From positions 20,738,001-20,802,000 of the forward strand of contig NC_134025.1 of NCBI RefSeq assembly GCF_964204645.1: a stretch of 64,000 nt of DNA. Direction: 5' to 3'. The stretch's first letter is position 1. The number at the start of each line of letters is the position of its first letter. Below, one piece after another: positions 9,601 to 18,790 of the stretch. A program made the translations under genes and the position numbers. This DNA comes from Tubulanus polymorphus (Eukaryota > Nemertea > Palaeonemertea > Tubulaniformes > Tubulanidae). The notes under the pieces were generated by a model, which worked only from the letters and a program-made list of their open reading frames with translations, was not told the origin of the DNA and made no database searches.

Positions 9601-10692
9601 CTATTTATGTTCAAATTCAATAATTCAAAATTGCCAAATTCCTTTAATCGGTATTTCAAAAAGAATGTTGATATACACTTGTATTCAACCAGAAATATGA
9701 ATTCTTTTCGTGTTGCCAGATTTCGGACTAACAAAACACAATTCACAGTAAAAATTTCTGGTCCTGTTGTCTGGAATAATTTGCCAAAAAGTTTAAAACA
9801 ACTGTCGTGTATAGATACTTTCAAAAGAAAACTTAAATTGTATCTAATGAATTTGTAATTAATCTGTCTGTATCTGTCATCTATTACCAGATTGTAAGAG
9901 TGAATGAAAGATAGTGTGATTGACCGCCTGAGTGACTACGTGAGTGGGTGCATGTTGGGTGAAGGTGTATGACTGCATGTGTGTATGAGTTGAGTGAATC
10001 GGTGTATGCTAGGGGATTAGAGATTTTATAAGCCTTCATTGGCTTCATCTAATCTCCTCCACATTATATTAAAACATTTCATATTTGTATATCTCTTTAT
10101 GACATGTTGTAATTTTATTACGGAAATAAATTTTTTATTATTATTATTAATTAGGCACGGGCCAAAATTGGCTCGAGACCGATCCGTGCCAATTTGGCCC
10201 TGGCCATAAACGTCAGACCAGGCCCGTGCCAATTTTTAGCACCAGACATATGATTGCGTTTGAATTGCAACTGGCCCCGGAAATGATCCACACGGAGCCA
10301 AATTTGGCACGGGCCAAAAATGCTTGTGTGATCGCGGCTATTATTCAAATTCCGGAAATAACTCACTTCGCTTTGTTTGAGCATTGTTTAGTATCGAGTG
10401 AATGGTTGGCGTGTGAACGCGCTCTCTAATTAGGCGCGGGCCAGATATGGCCCGAGCCTGATCCGTGCAAAATCCGTGTGATCGTGGCTATAATTTCGGG
10501 ATGACTTCATTGTTTCATTCGAACGTAAACATTTTTCTTTCTTTTTTCCAGGATCTAGCGCATTTGTACTTCGGATACGAAACTATTGCGTGCATTTCTG
10601 TCAGAGATTACGTGACATGCGACGGAAAACAGCCTTTCGCGTCTGCCCCGAAAGACTCGTTCGTAGCTTTACAAATCAAGCATCTTAAATGA
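3695..10692 (+). CDS. Ebony-like beta-alanyl/aminoacyl amine synthetase (NRPS-like), join(3695..6082,10552..10692)
   Basis: Predicted 842 aa, close to insect Ebony (about 880 aa), a cytosolic enzyme that activates beta-alanine and conjugates it to biogenic amines such as dopamine or histamine. Adenylation motifs are in order: A3 LYTSGSTGTPKG (181-192), A5 NYYGSTE (326-332), A7 YRTGD (419-423), the A8-like EGRTDSQVKIRGQR segment, and the A10 lysine in GKIDR (K526). A carrier domain follows with GGNS, whose Ser585 is the phosphopantetheine site. The C-terminal 240 residues resemble the Ebony amine-selecting GNAT-like domain. Exon 1 ends in phase 0 at GTAAGT (6083). The last 46 residues come from 10552-10692 after TTTTTTCCAG, as confirmed by the paralogue at 1-347. 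The ATG at 3695 is the first long in-frame start. Reading past 6082 to 6271 is intron read-through. The final intron is 4,469 bp because of a nested transposon insertion. Substrate identity is inferred from family only. Confidence 0.88.
6175..6587. mobile_element. Palindromic MITE, GGGCCAAATTTGG family
   Basis: The left arm begins GGAACAACGGTTCACAC (6175) and the right arm ends GTGTGAACAGTTGTCC (6587). The arms are inverted over about 60 bp, including GGGCCCTTGCCTGTTTGG and CGGGCCAAATTTGG. Partial relatives occur at 10151-10491, 33546-33693 and 59576-59625. Confidence 0.8.
6687..8006 (+). CDS. LINE ORF1: zinc-knuckle and SGNH-esterase protein
   Basis: Predicted 439 aa. Residues 1-150 are uncharacterised, in the place of an RNA-binding N-terminus. 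Two zinc knuckles follow: C-x2-C-x3-H-x4-C at 163-175 and a canonical C-x2-C-x4-H-x4-C at 181-194. The C-terminal half is an SGNH/GDSL hydrolase-like domain with block I GDS (230-232), block III GTND (280-283) and the late GIHLS block (381-385). An esterase-type ORF1 is a known trait of CR1/L2-group LINEs, where ORF1 binds the RNA template. All expected motifs are intact and the frame is open. The ATG at 6687 is the first in frame; the stop is 25 bases before the ORF2 ATG. Confidence 0.85.
   Translation: MGSLDRKCSIKFPLNEVNGKILHQDVINAIKDSADDDVSKIAAIQITSKFCIITAVDETSKDLLKQSGLIFRGNKITPDDVDLTFLSVKIVDAPYEMSDLTIVNFIKNYGDYVEGSVKKGVIRDTQIYTGTRYLKLKQVNKVIPNFTSTDGFRVRVYCEGIGCQHCLGDHRSADCPSRFKCFKCGAAEHKARDCTVTLSDTISNEGRDYCEKTSSEPLSNTITNNVLVIGDSNLRDFEFPNGTVNCQPGASGEKISSLLNKADNQILDRSSITDVILHLGTNDISNNKNDSDTVVVNLSLAMAKTTEHFNEAQIHFSSIIPRKGNSNNVKEYNSLAIAVNNHIGKLCAEQNIMFIDNDTILKLKPSGKALDHFYSPTDKSGIHLSETGKLALLKHFCEAIDGVTSDAFCTPTLAKRKERSLSGTPPSIEKTRKKQYVEY
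8032..9858 (+). CDS. LINE ORF2: endonuclease-reverse transcriptase with internal in-frame deletion
   Basis: Predicted 608 aa against roughly 900 or more expected. Residues 30-150 are the N-terminal half of an APE-type endonuclease (SHNIRS, GLTETW, GGGVALF, YRPPGG). At about residue 161 the protein jumps into the RT region (KVCPLFKSG, NYRPISLL), so the second half of the endonuclease, with its GDFN and SDH-type motifs, and the start of the RT are missing. The remainder is well preserved: LDLSKAFDTVNH (250-261), GVPQGSILGP (308-317) and the catalytic FADD (338-341). The frame is kept across the junction near 8515, with no stop codons. Endonuclease activity is not expected; the RT core could fold. 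Loss of an internal segment is inferred from family architecture. Confidence 0.85.
   Translation: MKSSVTDIPCTNNSCLYFNVDEDSPLERGSLSIISHNIRSVNKNFDSLTDFLNCCNGQFSVIGLTETWTNSNNSNSNLYRINGYTSIFKSRANGQLGGGVALFLKENFNFKVRTDLSTRNHTFESLFIEIVLGKKSNIIIGVIYRPPGGKLPTFQDEFELKIAKVCPLFKSGAPNSLNNYRPISLLPSFSKILEKLVYNRLVSFCNKQDIVIPYQFGFRSKHSTDLALTKVVDNLSEALENKNITIGLFLDLSKAFDTVNHDILLMKLDYYGIRGVPHDWFKSYLTDRSQVLSFNNTLSSPLNISIGVPQGSILGPLLFLLYVNDCVNASKLLHFILFADDTNCFYSNSNIKELVSIVKSELAKLGIWYQVNKLSINIAKCRFMIFGRVDHFNSSIWLNGELIKRVHSTNFLGLFIDDKLNWDVHIKYVCSKVSRSIGILTRLKKHFPSNILITLYYSFVYPHLQYCNLIWGSYYANKLNPLILLQKRAVRIVNKSHFLEHTDPIFKKLNILKFRHITKFQLSLFMFKFNNSKLPNSFNRYFKKNVDIHLYSTRNMNSFRVARFRTNKTQFTVKISGPVVWNNLPKSLKQLSCIDTFKRKLKLYLMNL
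10151..10491. mobile_element. Second MITE-related block, inverted relative to the copy at 6175-6587
   Basis: Contains TTGGCACGGGCCAAAA, a block running from ATGATTGCGTTTGAATTGC to GAACGCGCTCTCTAATTAGG that is the reverse complement of 6391-6480, and a terminus GTGTGATCGTGGCTAT. Relative to the left copy it carries roughly 80 extra bases around 10290-10370. Confidence 0.7.
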
Positions 10693-11919
10693 AACGATAA
10701 TCAATCTCATCTTGGGATATAGTCGACTAAATGTTGGACAATGGAACGATGGTCTTTTGTATCGGTTGCGACGAAGATTGAACTTATTCGAGTAACATAC
10801 TTTATTCAGTAGACACCACACAAGCGGGATCTTCTTAAAACCCTTAAGACGTACTTCGCCACTATTTGCACCAAAATGAATATTGTTAATGTTTTCTTTC
10901 TTGCTTGAGGGCGTAGGACCTTTCAAATGATTTGAGTGACTTGTGTGTCCTCCTTTATTGCAACATGCACAGAAATTGAGAAAAACAGTTTACGTCGGTT
11001 AAAGTAATGAAATATTGATGATTGAAATATGTGTTAACGGTATGCATAGAGTTGGTATATTGTGAAATGGTATAATATCTTGTGATCTCGTTTTCATTAT
11101 ACTGTATTATTCGCATTCAATATAATCTCGTTGGTTTGTGTCACGTCGGTTATATTATACGCCATTTAGAATGAGCCCGGAAGAGAGATTTTCGTTGCCA
11201 TACCTACGGCGGTTGATTCGTGAACGGTGGATCCGCGTGAGTGTATAGACGGCATGCGTTCAATTAAGCTCAAGAATGGTTAATGTCGTCGTCGATTACG
11301 TGCGTTATATGTACTTATGCGCAAGCATTTCGATCTAAAACGCACGTGACAGGTATTTATTTCAATCTAGGCACACATAGTCCGGAAAACCCAAATTTAT
11401 TTATTATGTATGCATAAAATGCATCTATATATACTAGTGCATTTGTGACAATTGGTTCATTCCCTCAGCTCAGCATTTATCTACGCAGTTTAGCACGTGA
11501 AGCAGAACCACTTTATCGCTCGTGGGCTCGAGGATGGCGATACAGTTTCTAAAAACAATACTAGCGGCCACACGTTTCACTCACGCCCCCATCAAAGAAG
11601 GCAAAATTGGACACTGAAAAATAGATATTCAAAAGGTTAGAATGTTACCAAAGCTGTCAAAATCCATCGAGTAACCGGTGAAATTTATACGTATGTTTGT
11701 TAAAACGCACATCGCAAATACTTTTCAAAATGGCCTAACAATGCAGGATAAAAAGTACCCTAACAAAATGGTGGTTAGCAACTGTACAATTTTTTTATAG
11801 TACACACCGAGGACTTGTATGCATTCGCGCCCGATTAGTTGTTTTTAAGAATATAACACATTCGATAGTCACACCATAAAATACAGCACATTCGGGAACA
11901 AATATCTATTGTAAAAATT
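10693..11919. other. Spacer downstream of the ebony-like gene
   Basis: No gene recognised. It contains the presumed 3' UTR of the ebony-like gene, but no clear AATAAA was found soon after the stop. No repeats with clear termini were seen. Confidence 0.4.
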
Positions 11920-11925
11920 GTTACG

Positions 11926-12143
11926 TATGGTGGCTGATTCGGGACATGCAAAAGTTTTTTGCACCCTCCACGAAAACGCACAAAAACAAACTTTTAACGC
12001 GCAAAAAAAAATATTCCATGTTTGCGCGCTAAAAGTTTGTTTTTGTGCGGTAATATTTGTTTTTGTGCAATAAGATTTTTTTTTGCGCATTTTCGTGGAG
12101 AGGATGAAAAAAAATGTTTACATGTCCCGAATCAGCCACCATA
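11926..12143. mobile_element. 218-bp hairpin MITE with 6-bp target duplication
   Basis: Starts TATGGTGGCTGATTCGGGAC at 11926 and ends with the matching inverted sequence at 12143. The arms pair over almost the whole length; the inner part (AAAACAAACTTTTAACGCGC and its complement) is nearly perfect. The element is flanked on both sides by GTTACG (11920-11925 and 12144-12149), a clean target-site duplication that fixes the boundaries. No coding capacity; the superfamily is not assigned. Confidence 0.9.
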
Positions 12144-12149
12144 GTTACG

Positions 12150-12940
12150 CGATAGATCCTCAATGATTGCAATAATCCTGTAAAAGAGGGGCGTACCGAG
12201 AAAGGGTTAGGCATTTTTCAAGCTACTGATGAAGCATTCCATAGGTTTTGAGCATGAGAATATATTTTCTTTTCGGAATCCTCACAAAAACTGGTTGGAT
12301 TCCGAATGATCCGATGGAAGGTCTACACTGTATCTCTATTTTTTGCCTATTTTAAAGAAAACAAAGCTGGAATGTCGGTGATACAAACATGTATTTCTGT
12401 ACATGCGTTAAACATCATGGACTTTGAAAAAGATTATTATCGATGAATTTGTGAAGTTTTTTTTGTTGATGCACCATTTTCCAAATGCATTTCGAGATCT
12501 AGACGCGCGTAAACTGCTTCCATCGAAGTTCGATAGATGGCGACCTGGTGGATCATTCGAAACGCTGTGTCATCCCATTCAGATCATCCAGATATCACGA
12601 TATGAAATAGATTTGATTCGGGACAATTGATTTTGTAAACGCCGCAATGGACACTGGGATTCAGATTATCATTCGAACTAAAATTAGAAATGTTGTTGTT
12701 ATATTAATCAAAAATGAAATCAGTATTTAAATGACGGGGAACAGAATCAGATTCATCCAGACAAGAGACAAAAGGAAGTATAGTACTTTAGGCGCACCAA
12801 GAACATCTAAGAAGGTAGTTTTCACATTTTGTTCCCGTTCAAAGATAGATTTCAAAGGATTTATTAAAAAGGTCAAAAGAGATTCAAGATTTACACTTGA
12901 CACCAAATATGAAATATCACCATCCTATCCTTTCTTTCAC
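12150..12940. other. Spacer with a short dispersed repeat
   Basis: A segment at 12508-12560 (CATCGAAGTTCGATAG...GGCGACCTGGTG) recurs at about 14432-14480 in the same orientation, so the two copies bracket the LINE fragment at 13345-14296. Nothing else recognised. Confidence 0.4.
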
Positions 12941-12944
12941 TAGT

Positions 12945-13150
12945 CCGTTGACCTGCTTACAAACAATGTTTGATAACTCGGTATGGGTATTATGACATGA
13001 CCTCAAATACGTGAACTTCTCAACATCAAGTAAGGATCCAAAGGTGGTAAGGCTCAAGTTCTGAGAAGAAAATGTCTCTTGTGTTAAATGATTAAGAACC
13101 TTGGCAGGAGAGACGATAACTTGGTTTTCTCGGATATCAAGACGATTAGA
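12945..13150 (-). mobile_element. Possible remnant of a second LINE reverse transcriptase
   Basis: The minus strand reads open for about 65 codons with a FGSLLDVEKFTYLRS-like segment, which resembles the post-catalytic 'KFTYLGS' region of LINE reverse transcriptases. It is bounded by stop codons with no start. Assignment rests on one short motif. Confidence 0.3.
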
Positions 13151-13344
13151 ACATTTAGAAATTTAATAGACCGAAGCACCAGCTTGGAGAGTTTTCTTTG
13201 CCCTTGTAACTTTCTAGAAAGCTTACTGCACGTATGTGGCAGTGTTCAACGTCACTAACCGGAGCCTGTAACGATTGAGAGTTTGACGATAGCTGAATAA
13301 AGGGGACCTGGCCCAGATCATCAAAAACGGTGGCAGCATTCAGC

Positions 13345-14296
13345 GGCTTGACAATACATGAAAATCTGAACTGGAAACCACATATCGACAAAATACACAA
13401 GAAAATTTCACAAATTACTGGTATCATAAACAAAACTAAAAACATCCTAGACACACAAAATTTACTTTCTCTTTACTACACCTTAGTCTATCCTCATTTG
13501 AACTATGGCTTGTTGGCTTGGGGCCACTCGCCTTATAATAAAAAATGCCTCCTAATCCAAAAGAAGATTGTTCGAATAATCACCAACTCTAAGTACACTG
13601 CACACACAGACCCACTTTTTAAAAATCTTGAAATCCTCAAAATCAATGATGTCCTCATCCTTAAAACTGCACTTTTTATTCAAAACACCATCAAATCTTC
13701 ACCCCATTACTTTTCTAATTACTTCACCGCGGAAAACTTATCTCCTTTAGTCAACATCAGAAAAAGCATATATTTAGACCACGCATATTCTTTATTTTCA
13801 AAACAAACACCGCCAACCCCGCATCAAAATTCACCTCAAAACATTCTTTCAAACATCTGGCAAAAACTACCTTTTTCCAATGATATCCTACAAACAAGCA
13901 AACAAAATTTAAAACGTAAACTCAGACCATATCTCACCTCCACCTACAATGATATCCATCAATGTAATAACCCTAATTGTTATAATTGCTCACTCTCCTG
14001 AACCCTCTAGCTTACTCATATAAACTCTCCTGAAATTATCAAAAATCATCAACTTTCATTTCCTTCCACTTTATTTCTTCATTTCCCTTTCGTTTTTTTT
14101 TCCCTGGGTGCTTGCGACAGCGGCCTAAAGGCTTTGCTTGGCCCACACTGAAAGCTACTGTCCTCTCTCTCTCTTTTATAATTGTGCTTTGTTTAAAAAA
14201 ATTGTAAATTTTATTGTTTGTTTTCTCTCAACCTGTGTACATAGCCTGTCATGCTTTCTGTGAAATAAATTTGAACTTGAACTTGAACTTGAACTT
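13345..14296 (+). mobile_element. 5'-truncated CR1-type LINE, C-terminal RT fragment
   Basis: Codes in frame from GLTIHENLNWKPHI through YYTLVYPHLNYG to a TGA at 13999-14001: the thumb and C-terminal part of a LINE ORF2 (roughly 215 aa) related to, but distinct from, the copy at 8032-9858. After the stop comes a C/T-rich 3' UTR with AGCCTGTCATGC, then AAATAAATTTG and a TTGAAC hexamer tail ending near 14296. The tail type and 5' truncation are typical of target-primed LINE insertion. The same 3' UTR motif and a TTGAA tail occur at 52233-52381. Confidence 0.85.
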
Positions 14297-16050
14297 TACA
14301 ACAGGTGTTTGTCAAATTTAGTAAATAGATTTTCCGAAGGGAGAGTGTGATAAACGCTGTGAGCTACGCTAAATTAGATATCATATCCTCAATTCTTCAA
14401 TATCACTTCAAAGAGTCTCTGCAATCGTAAACTCCTTGCATCGAAGTTCGATAGAGGGCGACCTGGTGCATCATAACATGCCTTGAAAACTAATCGAATC
14501 TACTAGTGAGCACGGAATTCATACGTCATGTGATAGGTGTGTAAATTTTATGATGTGTATCATTGCTTTTCACCCTCTCAGATTAGAAATACAAAACGAA
14601 TGTCCATTTCCAATAGGTTACGCCGCATCTTTTCTGGTGGTAAGTGGAAACTGGACCCGTTACTCATTTACTCATAGCAGGGGCAGGAGTTGAACTAGGG
14701 GTTCACACGTCAACGGCCACAAAACGTTTATTGGCTTTCTGAGACTCATTTTGAGGACGTGGGTAAAACAACCATGGCTGAAGTATCTATCGCTAGGTTG
14801 CTAGGCTTGTTCATTAGAGTATATTTCAGGAAATAATTTTACCCTATTCATGGGAAGGTAGATCACAACTCATTTCTGGTGAACTTTGGGGCACCTTTGT
14901 TCACCGGCAACTAGTGTTACTGTTCGTCTTCCGCGTGTTTAAGTCCGAATGTTTAATGTAGTTTTTTTCACGAGTAGATGATGATGTGAATGCCCTCTAA
15001 GTTAACAAATGCATAAAGGCTAAGTCTTATTTCTCAGAGGCGTCACCGGGATTTTCAAGTGGGTTCAGAATTGATACAAGCGGAAGTATATGCCATACTT
15101 CGCCAAGCGCCGAAGGCAAACGAGCATTTCTGAATTTCTGAAAGTGCTTGAAGCTTCTCGAATAGTTTTAATTTCTGAAATTCGACGACTTAGAGGCGTT
15201 TACTAGAACTTCAAAGGCAAAATATTCATGAGACTTTCGGAATATGAAAAAAATAAAATTTAAAACTCAAGTAATTGCAGAACTGGGATTGAAAAGGGTT
15301 TGAAAATTCCGCAACCCGGCCCCCTCTAACGATTCTCTCAGATCTAAATTTATCCGTTTTTCCGAGTGTTCCGTATCATATATATATATATGCCCCACGG
15401 GGCGCAGAAAATTGAAGTTGCAATGAAAGCTATGGTATCAGACAAATTGCATTCGTGAAGACTCGAATTCCAATATCATAATCGTTTTTGTTAATGAATA
15501 TTTCATGAATGCGGAGAGATAAATGCTTCTAGATCAATGCGTATAGACACAAGCGGTACCGCGTTTAAGGCGAAAACGTCTTAGCCGCATTATAAACAGC
15601 CTAATCGACAAAATAGTCAATGACCTTACGAAAAGCCTTTCATCGCGGCGTTCTTTACTACTTTACTACATTTTTATAGGTTTTTACCTGAATTTCGAAA
15701 GAAGAATGCGTTGTGTGATACACATGAGAGTGAAGTGGTGAGTGTGCGAGTTCGGTTCAAGTGTTCTTGACGTCTTGTACTTCACACTCCTGTTCATCTA
15801 TTGTGCTGCTACAACACGTGCCTTTGGCCGGTTAAAATACAATGCAAATAGCCAAATTTCTTATAAAAACTAGTTTTCGTTCCTCTAGACGCGGGTGTCA
15901 GCCTCGATTACCTGGCCCAGGTCATATTTCGGTTAGATACAAATATACACTCACTTAATTTATTCTTAATTAATAGCTAAATAATGATCACCCATAAATA
16001 GTTCTGTAGACAATTATGTATTTCGATTTGAACAGAAAATTCTGTAGATT
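14297..16050. other. Gene-poor spacer
   Basis: No ORF above background and no RNA gene seen. A short TATATATA run lies near 15380. The second copy of the dispersed repeat noted at 12508 is at about 14432-14480. Confidence 0.4.
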
Positions 16051-16085
16051 CAGGGGCGGATCCAAGGGGGTTGCCCAGAAATTCT
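16051..16085 (+). repeat. Left terminus of a CAGGGGCGGATCC (hAT-like) MITE
   Basis: Starts CAGGGGCGGATCCAAGGGGG, the terminus shared with elements at 30435, 34962, 41691, 42810 (right end), 48827 and 53607 (right end). No matching right end was found here. Confidence 0.6.
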
Positions 16086-16166
16086 AAGAGCAAAATGAAA
16101 AATACCAATTATAGAATATCTATCAACTGACGCTTAAAAAGTTACAAACAGTTTACAAGTTTGTGT

Positions 16167-16295
16167 TGTGACGATAATATAGCGAGAATCCCACAATAAA
16201 GACGAGCAAGTCCGAAAACATTTTCGGGCTTCATTCATTCATTAAAAATTAAGTTTTTCGTCTTTATTGTGGGATTCTCGTTTATTATCGTCACA
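16167..16295. mobile_element. Palindromic element with TGTGACGATAAT ends
   Basis: The left arm runs from TGTGACGATAAT through GAGAATCCCACAATAAAGAC, and the right arm is its reverse complement, ending ATTATCGTCACA near 16295. The same GGGATTCTCG and ATCGTCACA terminal sequence closes the Penelope-like elements at 23118, 30740 and 34620, so this is probably a stem-only derivative of that family. Confidence 0.75.
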
Positions 16296-17057
16296 ATGGC
16301 GAAATCAAATGGTGAAATTTCCGTGGATGATTCAGTAAACGTTCGTCGAATTGTCAAAGGCTAAGCTCTGAAGGGAACGTCTCGGTTATCGTCTTGATAA
16401 TGAGGACGTAATGACGCGTCAATTAAGGTTTTACCATTTGCATTTTTTGTCCGAGTCTGCGCGATCGCAGGCAGCGTGCGGTGTCTCGAAGCGGCGCTTC
16501 AAGAACACCACTGTCGCATTAAGAGTTACACAAATTCCATCCCACTTCCCGTTGTGCCTAATTCAATAAATTTGTTTTTACAGAAAACACACGACACATC
16601 CGATTGAAAGCTAATTACACGCCTTGTCGTCTTAATTCGGAGAAGAATGCCGGCCATTTCAAACTATCCGCCCGGCCCATATGGTCGGTTATTACGCGTA
16701 TACCGCTAGGCAGGGCAACTTCAATATCGCGTTTCTTCGGTTAGTGTTTAGATAGGCAAGGTAGGTACATAAATCGTTTCTAGAATGTCCCGTACCATTA
16801 AGAGTAAAACCACATATTCGAATCGTCACAGAGTGAGTTAATTATTCACGTACGTACATTCACATTAAGCTACTTTTTAGACATCTGTAAAAATATACAT
16901 TATGCAGTGACGACGTCACTTTCTATGAAATATTTCAATACGGATGCATAAGCATAATTTTTCATGTTTGTTTCTGTTGTTTTCTTTTCACCATAGTCAT
17001 TATTCGCGGAAGAAACGGGCATGTTTTCGCTTGGCCTCAGCGGTCGATGAATTCGAG

Positions 17058-17174
17058 ATGTTCGGCGTTAAAGTGGGAAGATTCGAAAATGTTTGCGTAG
17101 TCGCGATAATAATGGCCACAATGAGATCAGCAACATATGCCGGCGGAATACCTTACGATCAAATTAGTGAATAA
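17058..17174 (+). CDS. Possible small ORF with hydrophobic segment
   Basis: 38 codons starting at ATG 17058 with a hydrophobic stretch (VCVVAIIMA) followed by a short polar tail, ending TAA. The stop overlaps AATAAA (GAATAAATC), a possible poly(A) signal. A candidate acceptor (CTTGGCCTCAG) lies just upstream at about 17040. It could be the end of a small secreted or membrane peptide gene, or chance. Confidence 0.2.
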   Translation: MFGVKVGRFENVCVVAIIMATMRSATYAGGIPYDQISE

Positions 17175-18648
17175 ATCAGAATGGGATGATGGAATATGGC
17201 TCCTGGAGTCAAAACCGATAATTCCATGATTAGCTTAAGCCAGGGGATAAGAAGTTGATAGCTTAAGAAGTTGATAGCTTATGTCGCAAGGACCCAGTTC
17301 CAAGGTTTTACGTAAAAGTTTGACTATAACATTGAAAATGAACTCACTTCAACTCCGACTTTAGGAGTCGAACTATTATATAGGCGCTGCAGGTCTGGAT
17401 GCCTACAGTACAGTGTAGACTTGAGGCCAAGATGTACAACAGACCTATTAGGTTTAATAATTAAATTAAGTTTGAAAATTTAAAGCTTATAGTCATATAA
17501 CAGACTGTTTCGGCATAACATCGCTCTCGATTGTAGGAACTGCCCCGGGTACTGTCTTGTACCAGGATGTCTCCTTGGAAAATGCCAGGGAATTAGGCTT
17601 TTTGTTAAAGTAAACCCCTTTTGGGGTCCCGCTTTGTTCATTACTACGATATAGATATACGTTCACATAACTATCATTTCTTTTATGTAATGGTGATAAC
17701 TGTATTGTACTTTTGGTTAAAAAAAATTACGTATTATATTTTATTTTTAGCTTTGTTCTTTGTTTGTTTTTGTTTTACCATACTTATTATCTCTATTATT
17801 GTTTTTCTTTCCTTTTTAAAGCGCCATCAATTTCACCAGCTTCGGTTTTCTTTCTATCGTCCTTACTGTTGCATAACCCATTAGACTAATTGTACCTTAT
17901 TTTTTCTATGTATGATGTTTCTATGTTTATACGTAATTTCAATTTATTCAGAAATATAATAATATAGAAACTCTATATTCATTTGTGAGCCCTTTAAGAG
18001 TTTGAAATGAGTACGCTTGTTCGAACATCTACTGTAGAAGTGACTATCCTCTTCTACCGTGTACGGTCCAAATGAATAACGCACACGACATCCCGTTAAA
18101 AACCGTGTGTCGTGGACACAATTTTCATGTGCAAAAGAATGGCAAGTGTGACATCAGTAGTAATCAACAGGTGAAAATGGTCACAAACGCGATTCAGCAG
18201 TCTACTTGTGGCCCTTGACGTCAAATAGGTTACAGGATTACCGGCGTAGACATTTTGCTAGATGGCACTTAGTAGCGTGGCACGGGTAGACGAGGTACTT
18301 CTCTAGAAAACCAGCTGTCGGTCTTCTAGCACACCTAACGAAAAAGCTAACCAACAGAAATATACGATTGAGCCCGTGTTATTATTGAATCCGAAGCGAT
18401 CACAAACGATGGGCCTTTATTTACTTGAGATCGTGACCTAAAATGGACTAATCGGGTTTGAATGTGTGATTAACAACTTATGTCAATATTTTCGATTATC
18501 TAATTCGCTCGTGATATATCTCCCATGCATCGTTATATAACGATTAAACATTCGATTGACTCGATAAATAAACTACCGTATTTGAACTCAACTAATGAAC
18601 TTCAATTCGACGAGTTAATGGTTTCCATAGACAAGTGGCTGTCCAATA

Positions 18649-18790
18649 TCAATAGTCGACAAAAACCCACAATAAAAAGAAAAACAATCTGATAGTTTGA
18701 CGTTTCGACTCAAATCTATGAGCCATTTTCAAAAACTAAGTTTTATTGTTAAAACTAAGTTTTATTGTTGAGTTATATTGCACTCACTCA
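18649..18790 (-). mobile_element. Penelope-like terminal element with stem-loop and CGAAACGTC
   Basis: Read on the minus strand: a 6-bp stem GGCTCA / TGAGTC with a 6-nt loop (18707-18724), then CGAAACGTC and, further on, a CCCACAATAAA-type terminus (plus strand 18667-18675). It belongs to the family described under findings. No coding capacity. Confidence 0.6.

Larger units (their letters stand above)
6590..10150 (+). mobile_element. CR1/L2-type non-LTR retrotransposon, internally deleted
   Basis: Two ORFs in the order expected for this LINE superfamily, ORF1 (6687-8006) and ORF2 (8032-9858), are followed by a short 3' UTR ending in an AATAAA and a TTATTATTATT tail at about 10120-10148. The 5' UTR starts directly next to the right arm of a MITE. 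The element lies in the same orientation as the host gene, within its last intron. ORF2 lacks a central segment (see its entry), so this copy is probably not autonomous even though both frames are open. No target duplication was identified. Confidence 0.85.
6144..10491. mobile_element. Nested MITE-LINE-MITE insertion in the last ebony-like intron
   Basis: Outside this block the intron would be only about 121 bp, like the 89-bp intron of the paralogue. The outermost bases are inverted (ATAACCACGATC at 6144; GATCGTGGCTAT ending 10491). Inside are a palindromic MITE (6175-6587), a CR1/L2-type LINE (about 6590-10150) and a second MITE-related block (10151-10491) in opposite orientation to the first. 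Sequence around 6391-6470 matches the reverse complement of 10245-10430, with extra material in the right copy. Whether the block moved as one unit or grew by successive insertions cannot be decided by reading. Confidence 0.75.

Noticed and set aside
13155-13454. Minus-strand 99-codon ORF
   Set aside because: It overlaps the start of the sense RT fragment of a LINE and has no domain of its own.
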